The notes below the pieces were generated by a model. That model was not told where the DNA came from and searched no databases. It was given only the letters and a program-made list of their open reading frames with translations. A stretch of DNA of 5,257 nt from Actinomycetota bacterium (lineage in GTDB: Bacteria; Actinomycetota; Acidimicrobiia; Acidimicrobiales; Acidimicrobiaceae). Of this stretch, positions 1-5,240 are shown piece after piece. Position 1 is the stretch's first letter; the number at the start of each line of letters is the position of its first letter. Both the position numbers and the translations under genes were made by a program. The stretch lies in contig DAHVOF010000136.1 in the NCBI GenBank assembly GCA_027318945.1, forward strand, positions 1-5,257, written 5' to 3'.

Positions 1-819
1 TCCGAACAGCTCAAGCCCTTCTCGGGCCGATTGGAGACCTATTCTTCCATCAGATTTAACCTCAACAAAATCCCTGACCCTTCGGAGGAGACGATTAGCA
101 AGACGAGGCGTTCCACGCGAACGGGACGCGATCTCTCTGGCACCCTCATTGTCTGTGTCAACTCCAAGAATGCGGCTCGATCTCAACACGATCTCTTTGA
201 GCTCGTCGACCTTGTAGTAGTCGAGTCGCGCCACGAAACCAAACCTGTCTCGAAGCGGACCCGTAATCATCCCCGTGCGAGTAGTAGCGCCCACAAGGGT
301 AAATTCATGAAGGTCAAGCCTTATGGATCTCGCAGTTGGTCCCTCACCGATCACGATATCAAGTTTGAAGTCCTCCATAGCAGGATAAAGAATCTCTGCC
401 ACTGCCGTCGAAAGCCGGTGAATCTCATCAATGAATAGAACGTCACCGCTGTGTAGCGATGTGAGAATCGCTGCAAGATCACCACCTCGTACAAGCGCCG
501 GACCGGAAGTCACTCTAAATCCCGTTCCCATTTCGTGCGCGACAATGGATGCAAGCGAGGTCTTTCCGAGACCTGGAGGACCAGAAAAAAGAAAGTGATC
601 AGCTGCATGTCCCCTCCGCCTTGCAGCTTCCAGAACAATTTCCAGGTGGCTCTTTAGATCCTCTTGACCAACAAACTCTCCCAGTGACGTCGGACGCAAC
701 GAACCCTCTATTATGGCGTCGCTTTCCAATGGTTCGGGACTTACGTTCCTCTTCGCAGTGATCTGTGCGTCGACCTGTCCAGTCTTCGAATTTGAAAACA
801 CTTCTTTCCTCGGACTCAC
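1..819 (-). CDS. ruvB: Holliday junction branch migration DNA helicase RuvB (3' end beyond window)
   Basis: RuvB is the AAA+ motor that, loaded by RuvA, forms hexameric rings on DNA and drives ATP-dependent branch migration of Holliday junctions in the cytoplasm. The window holds 273 codons from a GTG start at 819; the family is usually about 340-350 residues, so the C-terminal winged-helix DNA-binding domain is cut by the window edge. Visible landmarks are LRPTSLGEFVGQ (41-52), Walker A GPPGLGKTS (80-88), Walker B LFIDEIH (128-134), sensor 1 GATTRTG (177-183), the arginine-finger segment PLRDRFG (188-194) and sensor 2 GTPR (236-239). The start is supported by AAGGAG 8 nt upstream and by a GTGA overlap with the ruvA stop. 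It gives about 40 residues before LRP, longer than in E. coli RuvB. It is the last visible gene of ruvC-ruvA-ruvB. Identity is certain from the motifs and neighbours. Confidence 0.97.
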   Translation of the reverse strand, partial: MSPRKEVFSNSKTGQVDAQITAKRNVSPEPLESDAIIEGSLRPTSLGEFVGQEDLKSHLEIVLEAARRRGHAADHFLFSGPPGLGKTSLASIVAHEMGTGFRVTSGPALVRGGDLAAILTSLHSGDVLFIDEIHRLSTAVAEILYPAMEDFKLDIVIGEGPTARSIRLDLHEFTLVGATTRTGMITGPLRDRFGFVARLDYYKVDELKEIVLRSSRILGVDTDNEGAREIASRSRGTPRLANRLLRRVRDFVEVKSDGRIGLQSAREGLELFG

Positions 820-1406
820 GCAGACAGCTCCTTCAGGCAAAATTTCACCATATCTTCAAGAGGGAGTTCACTAGGCACCCTTTCGATAACCCCACGTATC
901 TGATCATGAGAATATCCGAGTGATAGCAGTGCCAACCTTAGGTCCGCAGTAGCATCGGCATCACGTGGGGATTTCGATCCCGTGAAACGCTCTTCTACGC
1001 CCAGCTGCGCTAGCCTTCCCTGCATCTCCACTATAAGCCTAAGGGCAGTCTTGGGACCTACTCCGGGAACCCTCTTCAACATGGCCTGGTCATTCGTCGC
1101 AATTGCATGTGCCAAGTCCGCACGTGGAACTGCCGATAGGATCCCCAAGGCCAGTGCTGGCCCAACACCCTGCGCCATCCTCAACGCTTCAAACCACGCC
1201 TTATCCTGTGACGTCTCGAAGCCATACAGGGTAATAGCGTCCTCCCTGACCGACATTGACACTGCAAGCTTCAGCACTTCACCGACATTAATTCGGGAAA
1301 GCAAATCCGTAGGAACGTATACCAGATAGCCGACTCCGCCTACGTCAACGATAAGCGAATTCGGCGGAGTCAACTGATCTACTACACCTCTGAGCGAGCC
1401 AATCAT
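816..1406 (-). CDS. ruvA: Holliday junction branch migration protein RuvA
   Basis: RuvA binds four-way junctions as a tetramer, holds them in open planar form and loads RuvB. The predicted protein is 196 residues, normal for the family (about 200). Domain I (OB fold) starts with the canonical MIGSLRG and contains VGGVGYLVYVP (22-32) and the acidic-pin pair E55-D56 in VREDA, at the same numbering as E. coli RuvA. Domain II has two helix-hairpin-helix motifs, around QGVGPALAL (79-87) and VPGVGPKTALRL (113-124). A linker at about 140-155 leads to domain III, DLRLALLSLGYSHDQI (155-170), which contacts RuvB. The ATG at 1406 was chosen over an upstream in-frame start at 1469 because it gives the family N-terminus, has GGAG (1412-1415) 5 nt upstream, and overlaps the ruvC stop as ATGA. 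Its own stop overlaps the ruvB start. Expression is probably coupled to ruvC. Confidence 0.97.
   Translation of the reverse strand: MIGSLRGVVDQLTPPNSLIVDVGGVGYLVYVPTDLLSRINVGEVLKLAVSMSVREDAITLYGFETSQDKAWFEALRMAQGVGPALALGILSAVPRADLAHAIATNDQAMLKRVPGVGPKTALRLIVEMQGRLAQLGVEERFTGSKSPRDADATADLRLALLSLGYSHDQIRGVIERVPSELPLEDMVKFCLKELSA
828..833 (-). promoter_or_regulatory. Ribosome binding site of ruvB (AAGGAG)
   Basis: AAGGAG lies inside the 3' end of ruvA, 8 nt before the GTG at 819-817. It decides the ruvB start: the GTG overlaps the ruvA TGA as GTGA, and no better start with a Shine-Dalgarno sequence was seen further into the gene. Confidence 0.8.
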
Positions 1407-1915
1407 CTGCTCTCCGCTTTCATCGCGCTGTTCGCGGCGCCGATAAACGCATGGTTTGCCAGATGGCAAAATGCTAGCCCAAGAGCATCCGCAACATCTG
1501 GAGGACTAGGAACCTTATCAAGCTTTGCCAATATCTGTACCATGCGTTGGACCTGCACCTTCTCGGCTGAACCGTATCCCGCAACCGCCAGCTTGACCTC
1601 GCTTGCAGAGTATTCAACAATCTCACAACCCGCGTCAAATGCGGCCAAAAGGACAACCCCTGACGCCTGACCGACCGACATTGCGGTTTTTGCGTTGCTG
1701 CGAAAAAGTATCCTTTCAATTGCGATTACGTCAGGTTTCAGTTCAGCTAGAAGCTCTCGTACATCGTGGAGAAGTATGGAAAGTCGCTCTGCGACTGGCA
1801 GTTCTTTCGGCGTCGTGATCAAGCCAGCTGAAACAACTTCGACAGAACGACCACCTTGCCTCACGGCGCCATACCCACAACGTGATAATCCTGGATCGAT
1901 TCCGAGCACGAACAT
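1403..1915 (-). CDS. ruvC: Crossover junction endodeoxyribonuclease RuvC
   Basis: RuvC is the dimeric, Mg2+-dependent resolvase that makes symmetric nicks in Holliday junctions, working with RuvAB in recombinational repair. The protein is 170 residues, close to E. coli RuvC (173). The acidic active-site residues of the RNase H-like fold are all present: D7 in LGIDPGLSRCGYG, E67 in AIERILF, and D140 and D143 in PPDVADALGLAFCH. An in-frame TGA lies seven codons before the ATG, so no longer start is possible. There is no convincing Shine-Dalgarno sequence. Instead a TAATAT -10-like element ends 7 nt before the ATG, suggesting leaderless transcription, and a perfect SOS box overlaps the start codon. 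The gene is separated by 52 bp from the peroxiredoxin gene upstream and overlaps ruvA by 4 bp downstream, so it heads the ruvCAB unit. LexA control is inferred from sequence. Confidence 0.97.
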   Translation of the reverse strand: MFVLGIDPGLSRCGYGAVRQGGRSVEVVSAGLITTPKELPVAERLSILLHDVRELLAELKPDVIAIERILFRSNAKTAMSVGQASGVVLLAAFDAGCEIVEYSASEVKLAVAGYGSAEKVQVQRMVQILAKLDKVPSPPDVADALGLAFCHLANHAFIGAANSAMKAESR

Positions 1916-1922
1916 TTGTTCG
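1909..1922 (-). promoter_or_regulatory. LexA (SOS) operator overlapping the ruvC start codon
   Basis: On the minus strand the site reads CGAACAAATGTTCG, a perfect palindrome apart from its 4-nt centre. It matches every position of the Gram-positive SOS box CGAACRNRYGTTYG. Against the mycobacterial form TCGAAC-N4-GTTCGA the left outer T also matches and the right outer base does not. The ATG of ruvC lies in its centre, and the -10 candidate abuts it, so bound LexA would cover the expected transcription start. ruv genes are known SOS members in E. coli, Bacillus subtilis and Mycobacterium tuberculosis. Binding itself is inferred. Confidence 0.85.
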
Positions 1923-1928
1923 ATATTA
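1923..1928 (-). promoter_or_regulatory. Candidate -10 element of a leaderless ruvC promoter (TAATAT)
   Basis: TAATAT fits the TANNNT -10 consensus and lies 7 nt upstream of the ruvC ATG, the spacing expected when transcription begins at the A of the start codon. No Shine-Dalgarno sequence is present to compete with this reading. No good -35 was found; TTCTTA, 16 nt upstream, matches TTGACA at only three positions. Weak -35 boxes are common in actinobacterial leaderless promoters. Confidence 0.55.
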
Positions 1929-1967
1929 TCTCAATCCAAGGTCATAAGAAGGCACTTTATGCAAAAA

Positions 1968-2426
1968 TCACCCTGCCTGTTCAATCGCCTCAATCAACGC
2001 AGAGGTCGGGTAAAAAGACAGGCCAGCAGTAGTCCTTTTCACGAAAGTAATGATGCCTGCGCGATCAATAACAAAGACGGATCTTCGGTAGAAACCCATG
2101 GGGCCGAGAACGCCATACGCCTTTGCAACAACCTTGTCCTCGTCGGATAGCAACGGCAGCCCGATCGCCTGCTCTTCAACAAACCGCTGGTGTGACTCCA
2201 TTCCTTGCGGCGAAATGCCCAGCACAGAAGCACCCAGTGACTCGAAGCTCGCCGAATCGATGGTATACGAACGAAGCTGCGTAGTACAGATCGGCGAATT
2301 GTCGGCGGGATAAAAAGCAAGGACGACCACGGATCCCCTGTACTCGTCAAGCGAATAGCTTCCTTTGGGCACTCCCGGCAATGTAAACCCAGGAGCCTTG
2401 TCTCCGCTTGCAACTTGATAATCCAT
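1968..2426 (-). CDS. Bcp/PRX-Q-type peroxiredoxin, single-cysteine form
   Basis: This is a thioredoxin-fold thiol peroxidase of the AhpC/TSA superfamily, most like the Bcp (PRX-Q) class, which reduces H2O2 and organic hydroperoxides in the cytoplasm. It has 152 residues, typical for Bcp. Seen in order: GDKAPGFTLP (8-17), a strand VVVLAFYP (33-40), the active-site loop P40-A-D-N-S-P-I-C47, LGISPQ (69-74), LLSDED (92-97) and RSVFVID (115-121). C47 is the predicted peroxidatic cysteine, supported by P40, S44 (usually Thr) and R115. It is the only cysteine in the protein. The position five residues after C47, where two-cysteine Bcp proteins carry the resolving Cys, is R52, so this is a 1-Cys type needing an external thiol. 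The ATG follows the yebC stop by 3 bp without a strong Shine-Dalgarno sequence, which suggests translational coupling. Its physiological reductant is unknown. Confidence 0.9.
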   Translation of the reverse strand: MDYQVASGDKAPGFTLPGVPKGSYSLDEYRGSVVVLAFYPADNSPICTTQLRSYTIDSASFESLGASVLGISPQGMESHQRFVEEQAIGLPLLSDEDKVVAKAYGVLGPMGFYRRSVFVIDRAGIITFVKRTTAGLSFYPTSALIEAIEQAG

Positions 2427-2429
2427 CGG

Positions 2430-3179
2430 TTATACGCTCGCAGCTTCAAGGATGCTGTCTGGAATATCGAAATTGGAATATACGTTCTGAACGTCGTCAT
2501 TCTCTTCTAAAGCATCCATCAGCTTCAGAACCCTCCGCGCCTCAGCCTCATCGGATATTTCGATCGTTGAATTCGCAAGCATTACGAGTTCTGCACCAGA
2601 AACCCCGAAACCGGCTTCTTCGATCCGCGAACGCACAATCGCCAGGTCACTTGGTGCGCATACAACCTGCCATTGATCACTGAGATCCTGCACGTCCTCC
2701 GCCCCGGCTTCCAAAGCCTCAAGTGTAAGGGACTCTTCGTCAGAAATGCGGTCAACTGCAAGCACCCCTTTCCGCTCGAACTGCCAGGACACTGCGCCGG
2801 GTTCCGCCATTGAACCCCCGCTTTTCGAAAATACGCTTCGGACGTCCGCTCCAGTCCGGTTCCGGTTGTCAGTAAGGCACTCGACGATCACCGCAATTCC
2901 TCCGGGGCCGTATCCTTCATAGTTAATCGCCTCATACCTGACGCCTTCGAGCTCACCTGTGCCACGCTTTATTGCGCGCTCGATAGTATCCAGCGGTACC
3001 GATGCTTCGCGTGCCTTCGTAAACATAGTGCGGAGAGTAGCATTCGAATTGATATCTCCGCCTCCCTCTCGAGCCGCTACTTCCACCTGTCTAATCAATT
3101 TCGCAAAAAGCTTCCCGCGGGCTTTGTCCTGAGCCCCTTTCTTATGCTTGATAGTTGCCCACTTTGAGTGACCAGACAT
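2430..3179 (-). CDS. yebC: YebC/PmpR (TACO1, DUF28) family protein
   Basis: This belongs to the YebC/TACO1 family, cytoplasmic proteins described in some bacteria as DNA-binding transcriptional regulators (PmpR) and, for mitochondrial TACO1 and some bacterial members, as factors that help translation. Which role applies here cannot be told from sequence. It is 249 residues, full family length. The hallmark N-terminus MSGHSKWATIKHKKGAQD is intact, followed by KLFAKLIRQVEVAAREGGGD (24-43), TIERAIKRGTGE (65-76), YEGYGPGGIAVIVECLTDNRNRT (87-109, which is longer than a short motif and is the most conserved block), and GAVSWQFERKG (128-138). The C-terminal part is acidic with EENDDVQNVYSNFDIP (228-243). 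GAGGGAG at 3188-3194, 8 nt before the ATG, supports the start. It lies 20 bp after pdxT and 3 bp before the peroxiredoxin gene. A YebC gene beside ruvCAB is a widespread bacterial arrangement. Confidence 0.96.
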   Translation of the reverse strand: MSGHSKWATIKHKKGAQDKARGKLFAKLIRQVEVAAREGGGDINSNATLRTMFTKAREASVPLDTIERAIKRGTGELEGVRYEAINYEGYGPGGIAVIVECLTDNRNRTGADVRSVFSKSGGSMAEPGAVSWQFERKGVLAVDRISDEESLTLEALEAGAEDVQDLSDQWQVVCAPSDLAIVRSRIEEAGFGVSGAELVMLANSTIEISDEAEARRVLKLMDALEENDDVQNVYSNFDIPDSILEAASV

Positions 3180-3187
3180 CCGGATAT

Positions 3188-3194
3188 CTCCCTC
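3188..3194 (-). promoter_or_regulatory. Ribosome binding site of yebC (GAGGGAG)
   Basis: GAGGGAG sits in the 20-bp gap after the pdxT stop, 8 nt before the ATG that begins MSGHSKW. It is a clear Shine-Dalgarno sequence, unlike pdxT, the peroxiredoxin gene and ruvC, which lack one. Confidence 0.75.
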
Positions 3195-3199
3195 TAAAT

Positions 3200-3793
3200 T
3201 TACAACAGTCTCAGAAAAAGCTGGTGGAGCCTATCCTCACCAACTAGTTCCGGGTGGAATGAAGATACGATCACCTTTTCCTGCCTACAGACTACCGGAA
3301 CCGATCTCTCGGACGAATCGGCGAAATTGTATAGGACGCGTGCAAGTACCTCAACATCTTCTGCCACTTTTACAACCACCGGTGCTCGTATAAAAACTGC
3401 TTTCATGGGACCCCCTTTAATACCGGACACATTGAGCTCGGTCTCAAAAGAGGCAACCTGTCGACCAAAGCCGTTTCGCCTGACTGCAATGTCGATAGCA
3501 TCAAGTGTCACCTGATCTGGCCTGCCATCGGTGACCGACTTCGCCATGAGTATCATCCCGGCACACGTTCCAAGAGCGGGCATTCCATTTCGAAGCAAAT
3601 CGTTTAGCGGTGCGTACAGTCCTGAAGACTTTAGAAGCATCGACATCGTCGTCGATTCACCACCGGGAATAACAATCCCGTCGACATCAAGATCAGCAGG
3701 TGTCTTCACCAATACCGTCTCCACTGAAAGCCTACGCAACGTGTCAGCGTGATTAAGAAAATCACCCTGAAGGGCCAATACCCCTACTCTCAT
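3200..3793 (-). CDS. pdxT: Pyridoxal 5'-phosphate synthase glutaminase subunit PdxT
   Basis: PdxT is the class I glutamine amidotransferase of the DXP-independent vitamin B6 pathway; it hydrolyses glutamine and channels ammonia to PdxS. The protein is 197 residues from the chosen ATG, within the family range. It begins with the characteristic MRVGVLALQGDF. Other landmarks are PGGEST (43-48, oxyanion region), GTCAGMILMA (75-84) with nucleophile C77, RRNGFGRQ (105-112), FIRAP (134-138) and SSFHPEL (177-183), giving the triad C77-H180-E182. The start is not certain: an in-frame GTG at 3820 touches the pdxS stop (TAA then GTG) and would add nine residues. I prefer the ATG because it matches the family N-terminus. 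Neither start has a clear Shine-Dalgarno sequence. It directly follows pdxS, whose product it must bind, and precedes yebC. Confidence 0.96.
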   Translation of the reverse strand: MRVGVLALQGDFLNHADTLRRLSVETVLVKTPADLDVDGIVIPGGESTTMSMLLKSSGLYAPLNDLLRNGMPALGTCAGMILMAKSVTDGRPDQVTLDAIDIAVRRNGFGRQVASFETELNVSGIKGGPMKAVFIRAPVVVKVAEDVEVLARVLYNFADSSERSVPVVCRQEKVIVSSFHPELVGEDRLHQLFLRLL

Positions 3794-3820
3794 AACGCTG
3801 CCATCAGGAACTTGACGCAC

Positions 3821-4720
3821 TTACCAACCGCGGTCAGAGAGCCTCACCTCTAGGTTATCCATCTCTATTCCGACCATGGGAACTCCAAGATTTCTCGAGA
3901 CATTGACCAAGATCCCGGGCTCCCGGAAATGAGCCGTAGCCTCAACTATCGCCCGAGCCCTTTTTGGGGGATCAGAACTCTTAAAGATTCCTGAACCTAC
4001 GAATACTGCCTCCGCCCCTAGCTGCATTACCAATGACGCGTCTGCCGGTGTCGCCAAGCCGCCCGCACAGAACAGTGGAACCGGAAGCGTGCCTACCTCC
4101 GCAACCTCGCGCACCAAATCGACGGGCGCCTGCAGTGTTTTCGCCCAAGCGTAAATCTCGGCTGAATCAGCCTGCGTAAGTTTGCGTATGTCACCAACTA
4201 TTGACCGAAGGTGCCGGACTGCTTCCACAACATTCCCGGTTCCAGCCTCCCCCTTCGAGCGGATCATCGCCGCCCCTTCCGAAATTCTTCGCAGAGCCTC
4301 GCCAAGATTGGTCGCCCCACATACAAAAGGAACCGTAAATTTCCATTTATCAATATGATGAGCCTCATCAGCTGGAGTGAGTACTTCTGACTCATCTATA
4401 TAATCAACTTGCAGTTCCTGGAGAATCTGGGCCTCGGCAAAATGGCCGATCCTCGCCTTTGCCATTACAGGAATTGTGACGGCTTTCTGAATCCCTTCTA
4501 TCAAGACCGGATCGCTCATGCGTGCCACGCCGCCATCTCGCCTGATATCCGCCGGGACACGTTCCAATGCCATCACCGCGACAGCGCCAGCATCTTCGGC
4601 AATTTTAGCCTGCTCGGCGTTGACAACATCCATGATCACACCACCTCTTAGCATTTCCGCAAGTCCGCGCTTTACGGAATATCCTCCGGTGGTCTTGGCT
4701 GAATTTTCACTTTTATCCAC
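3821..4720 (-). CDS. pdxS: Pyridoxal 5'-phosphate synthase lyase subunit PdxS
   Basis: PdxS condenses ribose 5-phosphate, glyceraldehyde 3-phosphate and PdxT-supplied ammonia into pyridoxal 5'-phosphate. It is a (beta/alpha)8 barrel that assembles as a dodecamer. From the chosen GTG start the protein is 299 residues, normal for the family. Catalytic residues sit in unmistakable motifs: D31 in GGVIMDVVNAEQAKIAE, K88 in MAKARIGHF (Schiff base with ribose 5-phosphate) and K156 in IRSKGEAGTGN. These correspond to B. subtilis D24, K81 and K149 with a constant offset of seven. The C-terminus SDRGW is also typical. An in-frame ATG at 4753 would add 11 residues but has no ribosome binding site; the GTG has GGAGGTG upstream and yields MDKSENSAKTTGGYSVKRG, similar in layout to the M. 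tuberculosis protein. It is followed directly by pdxT. A promoter-like element lies upstream. Confidence 0.96.
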   Translation of the reverse strand: MDKSENSAKTTGGYSVKRGLAEMLRGGVIMDVVNAEQAKIAEDAGAVAVMALERVPADIRRDGGVARMSDPVLIEGIQKAVTIPVMAKARIGHFAEAQILQELQVDYIDESEVLTPADEAHHIDKWKFTVPFVCGATNLGEALRRISEGAAMIRSKGEAGTGNVVEAVRHLRSIVGDIRKLTQADSAEIYAWAKTLQAPVDLVREVAEVGTLPVPLFCAGGLATPADASLVMQLGAEAVFVGSGIFKSSDPPKRARAIVEATAHFREPGILVNVSRNLGVPMVGIEMDNLEVRLSDRGW

Positions 4721-4731
4721 GATGTTTTCCA

Positions 4732-4738
4732 CACCTCC
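4732..4738 (-). promoter_or_regulatory. Ribosome binding site of pdxS (GGAGGTG)
   Basis: GGAGGTG is a seven-base complement to the 16S rRNA 3' end and lies 11 nt before the GTG at 4720. It falls inside the reading frame of the longer ATG-start alternative (4753), so it favours the shorter protein. The spacing is somewhat long. Confidence 0.6.
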
Positions 4739-4739
4739 A

Positions 4740-4766
4740 ATTCTAATTTGCATTACCGGCTGTCAA
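4740..4766 (-). promoter_or_regulatory. Candidate sigma-70-type promoter upstream of pdxS
   Basis: A perfect TTGACA (4761-4766) is followed after 15 nt by TAGAAT (4740-4745), five of six matches to TATAAT. The spacer is shorter than the preferred 17 nt. Transcription starting about 7 nt past TAGAAT would begin within the GGAGGTG ribosome binding site, so this promoter and that site do not fit well together. The element lies in the 58-bp gap after the DUF3048 gene. Confidence 0.3.
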
Positions 4767-4778
4767 GACTAACGCGCG

Positions 4779-5240
4779 CTAGGATCCAGAGGTTGGGGTA
4801 CCTATAGGTGCAAATTCCACCCAAGTCCTCCCCGGAGCAAATTTCACCGGTTTCCCAGCTGCATCAGCGAAAGTAGTAACGGCGTGTTCCGATGTCTTTG
4901 ACCAAGTCCCGGTCGCTTCCTCCCCGCCCGACAGAAAGATCGCATTTCCGCTACCCACTGAATGCGCCTGGGGAACCGGATTACCGGCAGGATCTACAAA
5001 GCCAGTATTCGTATAACTTACGAACTCAATAATTACGTTCGTAGCATTCTCGGGCAACCCTTGAGGATTTTTCTGCAACACGCCATTCGTGGTACGAGTC
5101 CAAAATGCCCCTGAAGGATCCCACGTCCAATCCGCATTGGCGTTTCCGGATATGTCCACATTGAAGCTTGTTATCGGCTGCGCGCCCGCTGCAGCGAATG
5201 CCGATCCCGTCTTCCGGAAATCGAATAGCTTTGGTGGAAG
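4779..5240 (-). CDS. DUF3048 domain protein, C-terminal part; frame interrupted near window edge
   Basis: The open frame gives 153 residues up to a TAG stop (4779-4781 on the plus strand). It resembles the C-terminal domain of DUF3048 proteins (YerB-like), a family of extracytoplasmic, often lipoprotein, proteins of unknown function and roughly 330-400 residues. Supporting segments are PPKLFDFRK (2-10), the aromatic repeat-like DWTWDPSGAFWTRT (37-50), ENATNVIIEF (64-73), HSVGSGNAIFLSGG (93-106), GTWSK (111-115) and PGRTWVEFAPIG (136-147). The same frame meets an in-frame TAG at 5241-5243, although the family similarity appears to continue up to that point, so the gene may be frameshifted, mutated or affected by an assembly error. 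The first in-frame start codon after the TAG is a GTG at 5159, which would cut into the domain and is unlikely to be a true start. The N-terminus and any signal peptide lie outside the window. The family assignment is from recognition of these motifs. Confidence 0.7.
   Translation of the reverse strand, partial: LPPKLFDFRKTGSAFAAAGAQPITSFNVDISGNANADWTWDPSGAFWTRTTNGVLQKNPQGLPENATNVIIEFVSYTNTGFVDPAGNPVPQAHSVGSGNAIFLSGGEEATGTWSKTSEHAVTTFADAAGKPVKFAPGRTWVEFAPIGTPTSGS

Noticed and set aside
31..438. 135-codon plus-strand open frame
   Set aside because: It is antisense to ruvB, whose AAA+ motifs are intact on the other strand. The product has no recognisable domain and no ribosome binding site was seen.
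1407..1469. Longer RuvA starting at 1469 with 21 extra residues
   Set aside because: The extension overlaps ruvC deeply and precedes the canonical MIGSLRG N-terminus, which has its own GGAG and an ATGA overlap.
1929..1945. PafBC/RecA-NDp-type damage promoter motif (TTGTCRGTG-N8-TANNNT) upstream of ruvC
   Set aside because: The corresponding bases, ATGACCTTG, match only about five of nine positions, too few to call. The LexA box explains damage control better.
1943..1961. Short inverted repeat CATAA-N9-TTATG between the peroxiredoxin gene and ruvC, considered as a terminator or operator
   Set aside because: The arms are only 5 bp and AT-rich with no following U-tract, so it is not a terminator. 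An operator role near -37 cannot be excluded, but the match is weak enough to arise by chance.
1695..2500. Plus- and minus-strand open frames of about 150 codons overlapping ruvC, the peroxiredoxin gene and the end of yebC (1695-2150 plus, 2039-2500 minus)
   Set aside because: They are out-of-frame shadows of genes with clear family motifs; the translations are rich in Ser, Arg and Pro and look non-protein-like.
4721..4753. Longer PdxS starting at the ATG at 4753
   Set aside because: There is no ribosome binding site before it, the extra 11 residues are not family-like, and GGAGGTG lies inside this extension in front of the GTG at 4720.
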